Source: Pseudomonadota bacterium
GTDB taxonomy: Bacteria > Pseudomonadota > Gammaproteobacteria > Steroidobacterales > Steroidobacteraceae
Direction of reading: 5' to 3'
Length of the DNA: 19,018 bases
NCBI GenBank assembly: GCA_003242275.1
Contig: QGUX01000026.1
Span: forward strand, 1 to 19,018
Part shown: positions 1 through 9,835 of the stretch, one piece after another
Layout of the letters: every line of letters begins with the position of its first letter
Numbering within the stretch: position 1 is the first letter of the stretch
Notes under the pieces: generated by a model
What the model saw: the letters and a program-made list of their open reading frames with translations, nothing else
The model's database searches: none
What the model was told of the DNA's origin: nothing
Made by a program: the position numbers and the translations under genes

Positions 1-2475
1 GCTCCAGACCAGGCTGAGGCTGGCCTGGGCCAGGGCCGTGTCGAACAGGCGCATGTCCCAGGGCAGGCCGCCCAGCTGGTGCACGGCGCGCAGCGTGGCC
101 GAGGTCAGCACCGCCAGGACCGCCACGGCCAGCACCGGGGCGCGCAACGGCCGCACCAGCGGCGGTGCTTCCTCGCCGAAGTACCACGCCACGAGCAGCG
201 CGAGCAGCCCGGTGAGCACCAGCTCCACCGGATTGAGCAGCGGGATCCACGGCAGCGGCGCGGCATCGCCGGCGGCGAACAGCAGCGCGAACCCGCCCAG
301 CGCGAGGATCAGCATCCACAGCGACATCAGCGGCGCGAGCCACTCCCGGATGCGCGAGCCCAGCGGCCAGCCGATGACCTGCGGGCGGAAATGCAGCGCC
401 GCCCCGGTGAGCAGCCAGGGCAGCGCAAGACCGGCGTACTGCCAACCCGGGGCGAGCTGCGCCCGATCGGCGATGCAGGTCAGCCACAGCGACAGCGCGA
501 GGGTGAGCGACAGCAGCCACACGGCCTGCGCGCACCCGGCCGGCGCACGGCCCTGCCCGCGCAGCGAGGCGAGCGCGAAGGCGCCCAGCGCCGCATAGGC
601 GATCCACGCCGCCAGCCCCGTGCCCTGCAGCGGATGGAGGTGGCTCACCGCCTGCCAGAAGGCCAGCGGCAGGCCCGCCGCCAGCGTGGCCGGAATGGTC
701 CACCCCAGCAGCCGGCTGCGGCCGCCGCGCAGGGCCAGGCCGGCCAGCGCCGCGGTCAGCGCCAGGAATGCCAGGTGGGCGTCGGCTGCGTTGCGGCCGG
801 GCACGAACTCCCCGATCTCGCGGTGGCCCATGACCAGCCACCAGGCCAGTGCCCACAGGTACCAGGTCCGCGCGGCGCCCCGGCCGGCCCGCGCATTCAC
901 CCATGCGCTGGCGAAGCCGGCCAGCGCCAGCAGGAAGGCGCCCATGAAGGCCGCGTTGGCGACCGGCGTCGCGCCGGTGTCACGACCCAGCGTCCCCAGC
1001 AGCACAGCGGCCGCCACTGCCTGCAGCACGGCGCCGGCCCAGCGCGACAGGGGTCGGGCCTGCGCCACGCCGAACCACACCAGCGCGGCCCCTTCCAGCG
1101 CGAACACGGCCGCGGTGCCGCGCGCCGACAGCGCCAGCGGCACGGCCAGCGTGGCGAAGCCCACGGCCAGCACCCTGTGCGCAGAGCGCAGCAGCGGCGT
1201 GCGCCCGCCGTCCGGCCGCAAGGCCAGCAGCACATACAGCGCGGAAAGGCCCAGTGCCGTGGCGGCCAGCGGGTAACGGTCCCCCTCCAGCAGGCCGGCG
1301 AGCTGCGCGAAGGCCACCAGCGGCGTGCCGAACACCAGGCTGGCCTCGATCACGTCGCCATCACGCGCAGCAGCACGCCGTGCATGCAGCAGCGGGATCG
1401 CCACGTAGAACGCGAAGAACAGTGCCAGGAAGGGCAGCGTGCTGCCCAGCATCGCCGGCGTGTAGCGCTCGATGCCCCACAGCGTGCCGATGCCGAAGGT
1501 GAATGCGAAGCCGAGCAGGTTGAGCTCGCGCCACCAGCGCAGCCAGGCGATGGCGAAGATCGCCGCGTTGAGCACGGCGTAGAAGGAGAACAACGCCACG
1601 TGGCTGCCTGCACCGGTGGACATCAGCACCGGCGCCAGGAAGCCGGCCAGGATGCCCAGCACGGCCAGCGCGCGGGCATCCTGCCAGACGGCCAGCAGTC
1701 CCGCGGCAGCCGCCAGCAGCACCCAGGCTGCGAAGGCAGCGCCCGGCCCCATCAGGCCGTACAGCTTGAAGGCGGCGAAGGAAGTCATCAGCAGCACGCC
1801 GAGCGCACCGCCCTGCAGGCTCAACGAGAACGCGCGGCGCGCGTGGCGCTGGCGGTAGCCGAAGGCCAGGCCCACCAGCGCCACCGCCGCGATGCCCAGC
1901 AGGCGGAACTGGATCGGGAAGCTCATCCATCCCTGGTCCGTGGCGTACTTCAGCAGCGCGCCCACGCCGGCGAACAGCACCACCATGCCCACCTTCACCG
2001 GTACGTTGCCCTCGGTGAACCAGCCGCGCATGCGCGCCCAGGCGGACTCGAACCAGTCGGGCTCGGGCCGCGGGTCCTTTCCGCCGCGGGTTTTCGCGCC
2101 GGAGGAGGCTGACGAAGCCCGCGCCGGTCGCACGGCCGGCGGGGCCGGTGGCGGCGCGACGCCCGCCCCGGGAGCCGGCGCTGGGGCCTCGGCGGCCGCG
2201 GGCTGCGGCGATGTGGCGGGCGCCAGGGATTGTCCTTCCGCGCTGGCAGTCCGTGGCGCGGAGGCCGGCGCGGCCAAGTTGCCCGCAACCTCCGCCGTCG
2301 CGACCTGCGCTTCGTCCTTCCGCCCCTGCGCAGCCGCCTGCGACAGCGCCTCCACGCGCCGCTCCAGGATCTCCACCCGCGCGCGCAGCGAGGAGCTCCG
2401 CACCAGCGCCACGATCGCGGCCACCGGCACGCCGATGAGGGCGCCCAATCCGATCAGTACGAACAGGAACTCCAC
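1..2475 (-). CDS. DUF2339 family multi-pass membrane protein, partial (C-terminus beyond the left edge)
   Basis: Inner-membrane protein of unknown function; 825 codons lie in the window and the frame is still open at base 1. The start is a GTG at 2475, preceded on the minus strand by AGGGAGG at good spacing. Residues 2-25 form a first membrane helix, about 33-50 a short coiled coil, and about 60-135 an Ala/Pro/Ser-rich linker. Around 156-177 comes the block NVPVKVGMVVLFAGVGALLK, which I recognise as typical of DUF2339 proteins. The rest is an almost unbroken series of hydrophobic helices, as expected for a family of roughly 900-1000 residues with many membrane spans. No catalytic motif is visible. 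The upstream neighbour tesB reads in the same direction, but 118 bases with repeats separate them, so this gene probably has its own promoter. The family call is fairly sure; the function is not known. Confidence 0.85.
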   Translation of the reverse strand, partial: MEFLFVLIGLGALIGVPVAAIVALVRSSSLRARVEILERRVEALSQAAAQGRKDEAQVATAEVAGNLAAPASAPRTASAEGQSLAPATSPQPAAAEAPAPAPGAGVAPPPAPPAVRPARASSASSGAKTRGGKDPRPEPDWFESAWARMRGWFTEGNVPVKVGMVVLFAGVGALLKYATDQGWMSFPIQFRLLGIAAVALVGLAFGYRQRHARRAFSLSLQGGALGVLLMTSFAAFKLYGLMGPGAAFAAWVLLAAAAGLLAVWQDARALAVLGILAGFLAPVLMSTGAGSHVALFSFYAVLNAAIFAIAWLRWWRELNLLGFAFTFGIGTLWGIERYTPAMLGSTLPFLALFFAFYVAIPLLHARRAAARDGDVIEASLVFGTPLVAFAQLAGLLEGDRYPLAATALGLSALYVLLALRPDGGRTPLLRSAHRVLAVGFATLAVPLALSARGTAAVFALEGAALVWFGVAQARPLSRWAGAVLQAVAAAVLLGTLGRDTGATPVANAAFMGAFLLALAGFASAWVNARAGRGAARTWYLWALAWWLVMGHREIGEFVPGRNAADAHLAFLALTAALAGLALRGGRSRLLGWTIPATLAAGLPLAFWQAVSHLHPLQGTGLAAWIAYAALGAFALASLRGQGRAPAGCAQAVWLLSLTLALSLWLTCIADRAQLAPGWQYAGLALPWLLTGAALHFRPQVIGWPLGSRIREWLAPLMSLWMLILALGGFALLFAAGDAAPLPWIPLLNPVELVLTGLLALLVAWYFGEEAPPLVRPLRAPVLAVAVLAVLTSATLRAVHQLGGLPWDMRLFDTALAQASLSLVWS

Positions 2476-2517
2476 ACAACCTCCCTGGGGGCCGTTCCCG
2501 GACCGCAGGCTATCCCT

Positions 2518-2567
2518 GTATCACGGTGGGCTGCAGTCGAGCCGGACTGGTATCACGGACCGATACC
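2518..2567. repeat. Direct repeat GTATCACGG (x2, 32 bp apart) plus inverted repeat in the tesB/DUF2339 gap
   Basis: GTATCACGG occurs at 2518-2526 and again at 2550-2558, a start-to-start distance of 32 bp or about three helical turns. The second copy sits inside the inverted repeat GGTATC-N7-GATACC (2549-2567). The element lies between the tesB stop and the DUF2339 start. It could be an operator for DUF2339 or part of a tesB terminator. No T-run follows and no convincing -35/-10 pair was found. Confidence 0.4.
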
Positions 2568-2593
2568 GGCGGGGGCGCCGGACGGGACGCCCG

Positions 2594-3475
2594 CTAGTCC
2601 TCCAGGGTGCCGCCACGGGGCTGCACGACGCGCATCAATCCCTCCTGCGCGGTGCTCGCCACCAATGTGCCCTGCTGCGAGAAGATGCTGGCGCGCGCGA
2701 AACCGCGCGCGCCGGCGGCGGCGGGGCTCTCGATGGAATACAGCAGCCACTCGTCGACGCGCACCGGCCGGTGGAACCACATGGCGTGGTCGATGCTGGC
2801 GACGATCACGCCCCTGCTGCCCAGCGAGTAGCCATGCGGGCGCATGGCCGTGGTCATCAGGTGGTAGTCGGAGACATAGGCCAGCAGGCAGGCGTGCCGC
2901 GCCGGGTCCTCGCCGACGCTGTCCACCGCGCGGAACCATACGTCCAGCCGCGGCGGCCCGGGTTCCGGATCCGGATAGCCCATCTGCTGCACGGCATGGA
3001 ACTCGAACGGCGAATTGCGCCCGGAGAAGCGCTGCACCGCCGGTGGCAGCGGCACGGCCTGCGATTCGAGGATGTCACGCAGGTCCGGCAGCGCGTCCGG
3101 CGGCGGCACGTCCGGCATGGGGAGCTGGTGTTCGAGGCCGCTCTCGTGTTCGTGGAAGGAAGCGGCCATGTGGAAGATCTGCTGCCCATGCTGGATGGCC
3201 ACCACGCGCCGGCTGGAAAAGCTGCCACCGTCGCGGCTGCGGTCCACCTGGTAGACGATGGGCGCATTGAAGTCGCCGCGGCGCAGGAAGTACGCGTGCA
3301 GCGAATGCACGTCGCGGCCGGTCACCGTGCCGTAGGCGGCGGTGAGCGCCTGGCCCAGGACCTGGCCACCGAAGACCTGGGGCGACCCGATGTCGCGGCT
3401 GGCGCCGCGGAACAGGTCCACTTCGAGCTGCTCGAGCTCCAGGAGCTGAACCAGTTCCGCCAGCGGTGCCAGCAT
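2594..3475 (-). CDS. tesB: Acyl-CoA thioesterase II (TesB)
   Basis: Cytosolic enzyme that hydrolyses acyl-CoA to free fatty acid and CoA. The protein has 293 residues, close to the E. coli TesB length of about 286, and should contain two hotdog domains. The C-terminal signature SIDHAMWFHRP (228-238) and STAQEGLMR (274-282) match TesB well. The catalytic network recalled for E. coli TesB is Asp204, Thr228 and Gln278. Here Asp203 and Gln277 are present, while the Thr position is Ser228, a conservative change. The start ATG is preceded by AGGAT lying in the end of the fnr-like gene, whose stop is 6 bases upstream. The two are therefore almost certainly cotranscribed. The family is confident; the physiological substrate and the reason for pairing with a flavin reductase are unknown. 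Confidence 0.93.
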   Translation of the reverse strand: MLAPLAELVQLLELEQLEVDLFRGASRDIGSPQVFGGQVLGQALTAAYGTVTGRDVHSLHAYFLRRGDFNAPIVYQVDRSRDGGSFSSRRVVAIQHGQQIFHMAASFHEHESGLEHQLPMPDVPPPDALPDLRDILESQAVPLPPAVQRFSGRNSPFEFHAVQQMGYPDPEPGPPRLDVWFRAVDSVGEDPARHACLLAYVSDYHLMTTAMRPHGYSLGSRGVIVASIDHAMWFHRPVRVDEWLLYSIESPAAAGARGFARASIFSQQGTLVASTAQEGLMRVVQPRGGTLED

Positions 3476-3481
3476 GGGCGG

Positions 3482-4528
3482 CTATCCTGCCGTGGCGGCC
3501 GGGGCGTCCGAGACACCCAGGCGCTGGTGCATCACCGGGCTGGTGGTGGTGTACTGCAGGAACTGGCGCTTCTGCGGATACAGGTAGTGCTGGATGCCGA
3601 AGGCCGCCAGCGCCGCCTCGTGGAAGCCCGACAGGATCAGCTTCTTCTTGCCCGGGTAGGTATTGATGTCGCCCACCGCGAAGATGCCGGGGATGCTGGT
3701 CTGGAATTTCTCGGTGTCGACGCGGATGGCCTTCTTCTCCAGCTCCAGCCCCCACTCGGCGATGGGTCCGAGCTTGGGCGCGAGGCCGAAGAACACCAGC
3801 AGGTTGTCGGCCGGGAGCGCCTGCATGGCGCCGCCGGCATCCTTCACGTTGACGCCGGTGAGCCGCCCGCCCTCGCTGACCAGCGAGGCGGCCGTCCCCT
3901 CGATGAAGCGCATCTTCCCGGCCGCCACCAGCTCCTGCATCTTCTGCACCGAGGCCGGCGCGGCGCGGAACTCGGAGCGGCGATGCACCAGCGTCAGCGA
4001 GGCGGCCTTGCCGGCCAGCGCCAGCGTCCAGTCCAGCGCCGAGTCGCCGCCGCCGAAGATCACCAGCCGCCTGCCGTGGAAATCCGCCGCGCGCGTCACG
4101 CGGTAGAAGATCTGCGAGCCCTCGAACTGCTCCGCGTTCTCCACGCCGAGGCGGCGCGGCTGGAAGGAACCCACGCCGCCGGCGATCACGATGGCGCCGG
4201 CGTCGAACTTCAGGCCGCCGGCCGTCTCCACGTCGAAGCGCCCGTCCTCACGCTTGTTGACCACCGTGACCTCATGGCCGAAGTGCATCTGGGCGCCGAA
4301 GGGCCTGATCTGCTCGAGCAGCCGGTCGATCAGCTCCTGCGCACCGCACACGGGCAGCGCCGGGATGTCGTAGATGGGCTTCTCCGGATACAGCTCGGTG
4401 CACTGCCCGCCCGGCTTCGCCAGCGAGTCGACGATGTGGCACTTGATGCCGAGCAGGCCGAGTTCGAAGACCTGGAACAGCCCGCAGGGGCCGGCGCCGA
4501 TGATGACGACTTCCGTCTGGATGGTCAT
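3482..4528 (-). CDS. Ferredoxin--NADP(+) reductase, thioredoxin-reductase-like (YumC type)
   Basis: Flavoenzyme expected to move electrons between NADPH and ferredoxin or flavodoxin in the cytosol (EC 1.18.1.2). It has 348 residues. The FAD-binding motif GAGPCG is at 11-16, the NADPH-binding motif GGGDSA at 159-164, VHRR at 181-184 (contact to the NADPH 2'-phosphate) and GDINTYPGKKK at 286-296 (FAD contact). The active-site CxxC of true thioredoxin reductases is absent from the expected place after the NADPH motif, which points to the ferredoxin reductase branch. The C-terminal YTTTSP (326-331) is typical of this branch. The start ATG has no clear Shine-Dalgarno and lies just downstream of an intercistronic hairpin. 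tesB follows after 6 bases and the small Cys protein precedes by about 33. Confidence 0.9.
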   Translation of the reverse strand: MTIQTEVVIIGAGPCGLFQVFELGLLGIKCHIVDSLAKPGGQCTELYPEKPIYDIPALPVCGAQELIDRLLEQIRPFGAQMHFGHEVTVVNKREDGRFDVETAGGLKFDAGAIVIAGGVGSFQPRRLGVENAEQFEGSQIFYRVTRAADFHGRRLVIFGGGDSALDWTLALAGKAASLTLVHRRSEFRAAPASVQKMQELVAAGKMRFIEGTAASLVSEGGRLTGVNVKDAGGAMQALPADNLLVFFGLAPKLGPIAEWGLELEKKAIRVDTEKFQTSIPGIFAVGDINTYPGKKKLILSGFHEAALAAFGIQHYLYPQKRQFLQYTTTSPVMHQRLGVSDAPAATAG

Positions 4529-4548
4529 GCAGCGATTGGAAGGCAGGC

Positions 4549-4576
4549 GCAGGCCCGCGCCTTACGCGCGGCCTGC
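4549..4576 (-). other. Intercistronic hairpin between the small Cys protein and the ferredoxin reductase
   Basis: On the minus strand GCAGGCC-GCGC pairs with GCGC-G-GGCCTGC. The result is an 11-bp stem with one bulged base and a five-base loop, GTAAG. The TAA stop codon of the upstream small gene lies in the loop. No U-run follows. It could be an RNA stability or processing element, or a partial attenuator that sets the ratio of the two products. The pairing is seen directly; the role is inferred. Confidence 0.5.
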
Positions 4577-4861
4577 GTTGGAATCGGTGGGGGTGTGGTA
4601 GTACTCGCTGTCGGCGGCCAGCTCGGCCACCAGGCGGCGCAGCTCTTCGACGCGGGCTTCCGCCGTGCTGATCGGCAGGCAGTCCTGGCAGCGGGGATCG
4701 CCGCAGGGCTGGCGCGAGTACAGCCAGTACTGCACGGCACCGGCCAGCAGGCCATCGGCGATGTCCCACAGGTCGGCGTCCTTGTCCTTGTCGGCAAGCT
4801 TGTTGCCCAGATCCACTGCCTTGGCAAAGGCTGATTCGAAACTTTCGGGGGTTGCGCTCAT
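4562..4861 (-). CDS. Small three-cysteine protein of unknown function, first gene of the FNR-tesB operon
   Basis: I do not recognise a family. The protein has 99 residues from ATG at 4861; a GTG four codons earlier (4873) is possible but overlaps a likely -10 element, so the ATG is preferred. It is acidic and mostly helical, with a tryptophan/tyrosine-rich helix (about DLWDIADGLLAGAVQYWLY). Next comes the cysteine cluster CGDPRCQDC (Cys53, Cys58 and Cys61 from the ATG), then an amphipathic helix and a polar tail. The C-x4-C-x2-C spacing suggests metal or redox chemistry, but a fourth ligand is not obvious. The gene precedes the ferredoxin reductase by about 33 bases and is divergent from marR. 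A role linked to electron transfer is only a guess from context. Codon use and operon position make a real gene likely. Confidence 0.75.
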   Translation of the reverse strand: MSATPESFESAFAKAVDLGNKLADKDKDADLWDIADGLLAGAVQYWLYSRQPCGDPRCQDCLPISTAEARVEELRRLVAELAADSEYYHTPTDSNAGRA

Positions 4862-4871
4862 AGGATGCGTC

Positions 4872-4877
4872 ACTATA
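4872..4877 (-). promoter_or_regulatory. Candidate -10 element of the small Cys protein/FNR/tesB operon
   Basis: On the minus strand TATAGT (5 of 6 matches to TATAAT) lies 10 bases before ATG 4861. A start point six to seven bases downstream would leave a leader of only a few bases, consistent with the absence of a Shine-Dalgarno before the ATG. No good -35 is seen at 16-18 bp, so an activator might be needed. Moderate to low confidence. Confidence 0.35.
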
Positions 4878-4881
4878 CCCG

Positions 4882-4901
4882 AACCCGCTCACGCGGGGGT
4901 T
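4882..4901. promoter_or_regulatory. Inverted repeat, candidate MarR operator between divergent promoters
   Basis: AACCCGC (4882-4888) and GCGGGGGTT (4893-4901) form an inverted repeat around TCAC, imperfect by extra G bases in the right arm. It overlaps the -35 region of the marR promoter and lies upstream of the divergent -10 element. This is a usual position for autoregulation by MarR-type dimers. The repeat is visible; protein binding is inferred. Confidence 0.4.
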
Positions 4902-4928
4902 GACCATAGCTGCCTGTGCAGATACTGT
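4900..4928 (+). promoter_or_regulatory. Sigma-70-type promoter of marR
   Basis: The -35 is TTGACC (4900-4905, 5 of 6 matches). After a 17-bp spacer comes the -10 TACTGT (4923-4928, 4 of 6 matches). The predicted transcription start is about 4935-4937, at or within two bases of the marR ATG (4937). The mRNA would then be leaderless, which fits the absence of a Shine-Dalgarno. Confidence 0.6.
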
Positions 4929-4936
4929 GGGCCATT

Positions 4937-5413
4937 ATGAGCAACGAGAAAACCTCCGTTCCTGATTTCTACCGGGGCGACAACTGGAACCCGGAGGAGT
5001 CCATCGGGTACCTGTTGCGCACCACCGTGTCCACGCTGATGCGCGCGGCCGAAGCGGCGATGCGTCCCTACGGGCTGACATCGGTGCAGTGGGCGCCGCT
5101 GATGATCATCTCGCGCGGCGGCAATCCCACTGCGGCCAGCCTCGCGCGCGACCTGAACACCGATACCGGTGCGATGACGCGCATGCTCGACCGCCTCGAG
5201 GCCAAGGGGCTGCTGCAGCGTACGCGCAGCGCCACCGACCGCCGCGTGGTGGAACTGTCGCTGACCGAGCAGGGCCGCGAGCTGACCACCAAGATCCCGC
5301 ATCACCTGGCTGCCGTGTACAACAAGCACCTCAGCGGCTTCTCGCCCGAGGAGTTCAACACGTTGAAGCAGCTGCTGCGGCGGATCATCGCCAACCGCGA
5401 CACCAGCATCTAG
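4937..5413 (+). CDS. MarR-family transcriptional regulator
   Basis: Dimeric winged-helix DNA-binding protein of 158 residues. The MarR core is clear. Dimerisation helices flank a helix-turn-helix at about 64-92 (TAASLARDLNTDTGAMTRML), and the wing contains RSATDRRVVELSLT (97-110) with the typical D-x-R. There is no cysteine, so a thiol-switch mechanism of the OhrR type is unlikely and a small-molecule ligand is more probable. The ATG at 4937 was preferred over an in-frame GTG at 4916 because the promoter -10 lies between them. Likely targets, inferred from position, are its own promoter, the divergent Cys protein/FNR/tesB operon, and perhaps the convergent ABC exporter, since MarR proteins often control efflux. 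Confidence 0.9.
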   Translation: MSNEKTSVPDFYRGDNWNPEESIGYLLRTTVSTLMRAAEAAMRPYGLTSVQWAPLMIISRGGNPTAASLARDLNTDTGAMTRMLDRLEAKGLLQRTRSATDRRVVELSLTEQGRELTTKIPHHLAAVYNKHLSGFSPEEFNTLKQLLRRIIANRDTSI

Positions 5414-5428
5414 CGCAGGGGCGCGCGG

Positions 5429-7273
<1,845 letters not shown>

Positions 7274-7346
7274 GGGGAAGCCCCCGAGTTTAATGGGAAA
7301 CGGGTGGTGAAACTGCTACTCTCGCGGCCCGTTTTTTCCAAGGCCC

Positions 7347-7364
7347 CGCCGGCCCGGGCCGGCG
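7347..7364. repeat. 18-bp perfect palindrome in the typA leader
   Basis: CGCCGGCCCGGGCCGGCG reads identically on both strands and ends 14 bases before the typA start codon. In RNA it would fold into a very GC-rich stem close to the ribosome landing site, and typA has no obvious Shine-Dalgarno. It may be a translational control element or a DNA site; which one is not resolved. Confidence 0.5.
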
Positions 7365-7378
7365 CGCCCGAAGCACCC

Positions 7379-9204
<1,826 letters not shown>

Positions 9205-9205
<1 letters not shown>

Positions 9206-9801
9206 TGACGCCGGTCGTACGCAACATCGTGATCGCCTGCGTCGCGGGCTTCGTGCTGCAGAACTGGGCGGCGCCGGGGCTGGTCGTGGACCTGGCACTC
9301 TGGCCGCTGCACGACCTGCCGGTGTGGCCGTCGTTCCAGCCCTGGCAGCTCGTCACCTACGCCTTCCTGCACGGTGACTTCATGCACCTGTTCCTGAACA
9401 TGTTCGCGCTGTACATGTTCGGCTCCTCGATCGAGGAGGTGATGGGCCCGCGGCGCTTCCTGGCGTACTACTTCGTGTGCGTGGTCAGCGCGGCGGTGGC
9501 ACAGCTCATCGTGCAGGGCGTGATGGGCGGCGCGCCGCGCCCCACCGTGGGCGCCTCCGGCGGCGTGTTCGGCATCCTGCTGGCCTACGGCCTCGCCTTC
9601 CCGCACCGCAAGCTGATGCTGATCTTCCCGCCCATTCCCATGCCCGCCTGGCTGTTCGTGACGCTGTACGGACTGCTCGAGCTGTACATGGGCATCTTCG
9701 CGCGCGGCAGCAACGTGGCACATTTCGCGCACCTCGGCGGCATGGCCGGCGGCATCGTGATGATCCTGTACTGGTCGAGGCGCCGCCGCCGCCTGATGTG
9801 A
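9205..9801 (+). CDS. Rhomboid-family intramembrane serine protease
   Basis: Inner-membrane protease that cleaves substrates within their membrane segments. It is a compact form of 198 residues with about six membrane helices and no extra cytoplasmic domain. The catalytic serine is in GASGG (Ser118) and the partner histidine in HFAHLGG (His176). The helix containing HLFLNMFALY supplies His61 and Asn65 for the oxyanion site, and GPRRFLAYYF follows the first loop as usual. All key residues are present, so activity is expected. A basic tail (SRRRRRLM) ends the protein. The start overlaps the typA stop (TGATG). Substrate unknown. Confidence 0.95.
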
Positions 9802-9835
9802 CGGCAGGCGGCCGGGGGCATGGACCGCCCGGCGA

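Noticed and set aside
1892..4834. A 980-codon open frame on the plus strand
   Set aside because: It is antisense to DUF2339, tesB, fnr and the small Cys gene and has no recognisable domain; a high-GC artefact.
9802..9835. GCCGGG...CCCGGC pairing between the rhomboid and diguanylate cyclase stops
   Set aside because: The loop is long and the arms are short in a GC-rich background; not enough to call a terminator.
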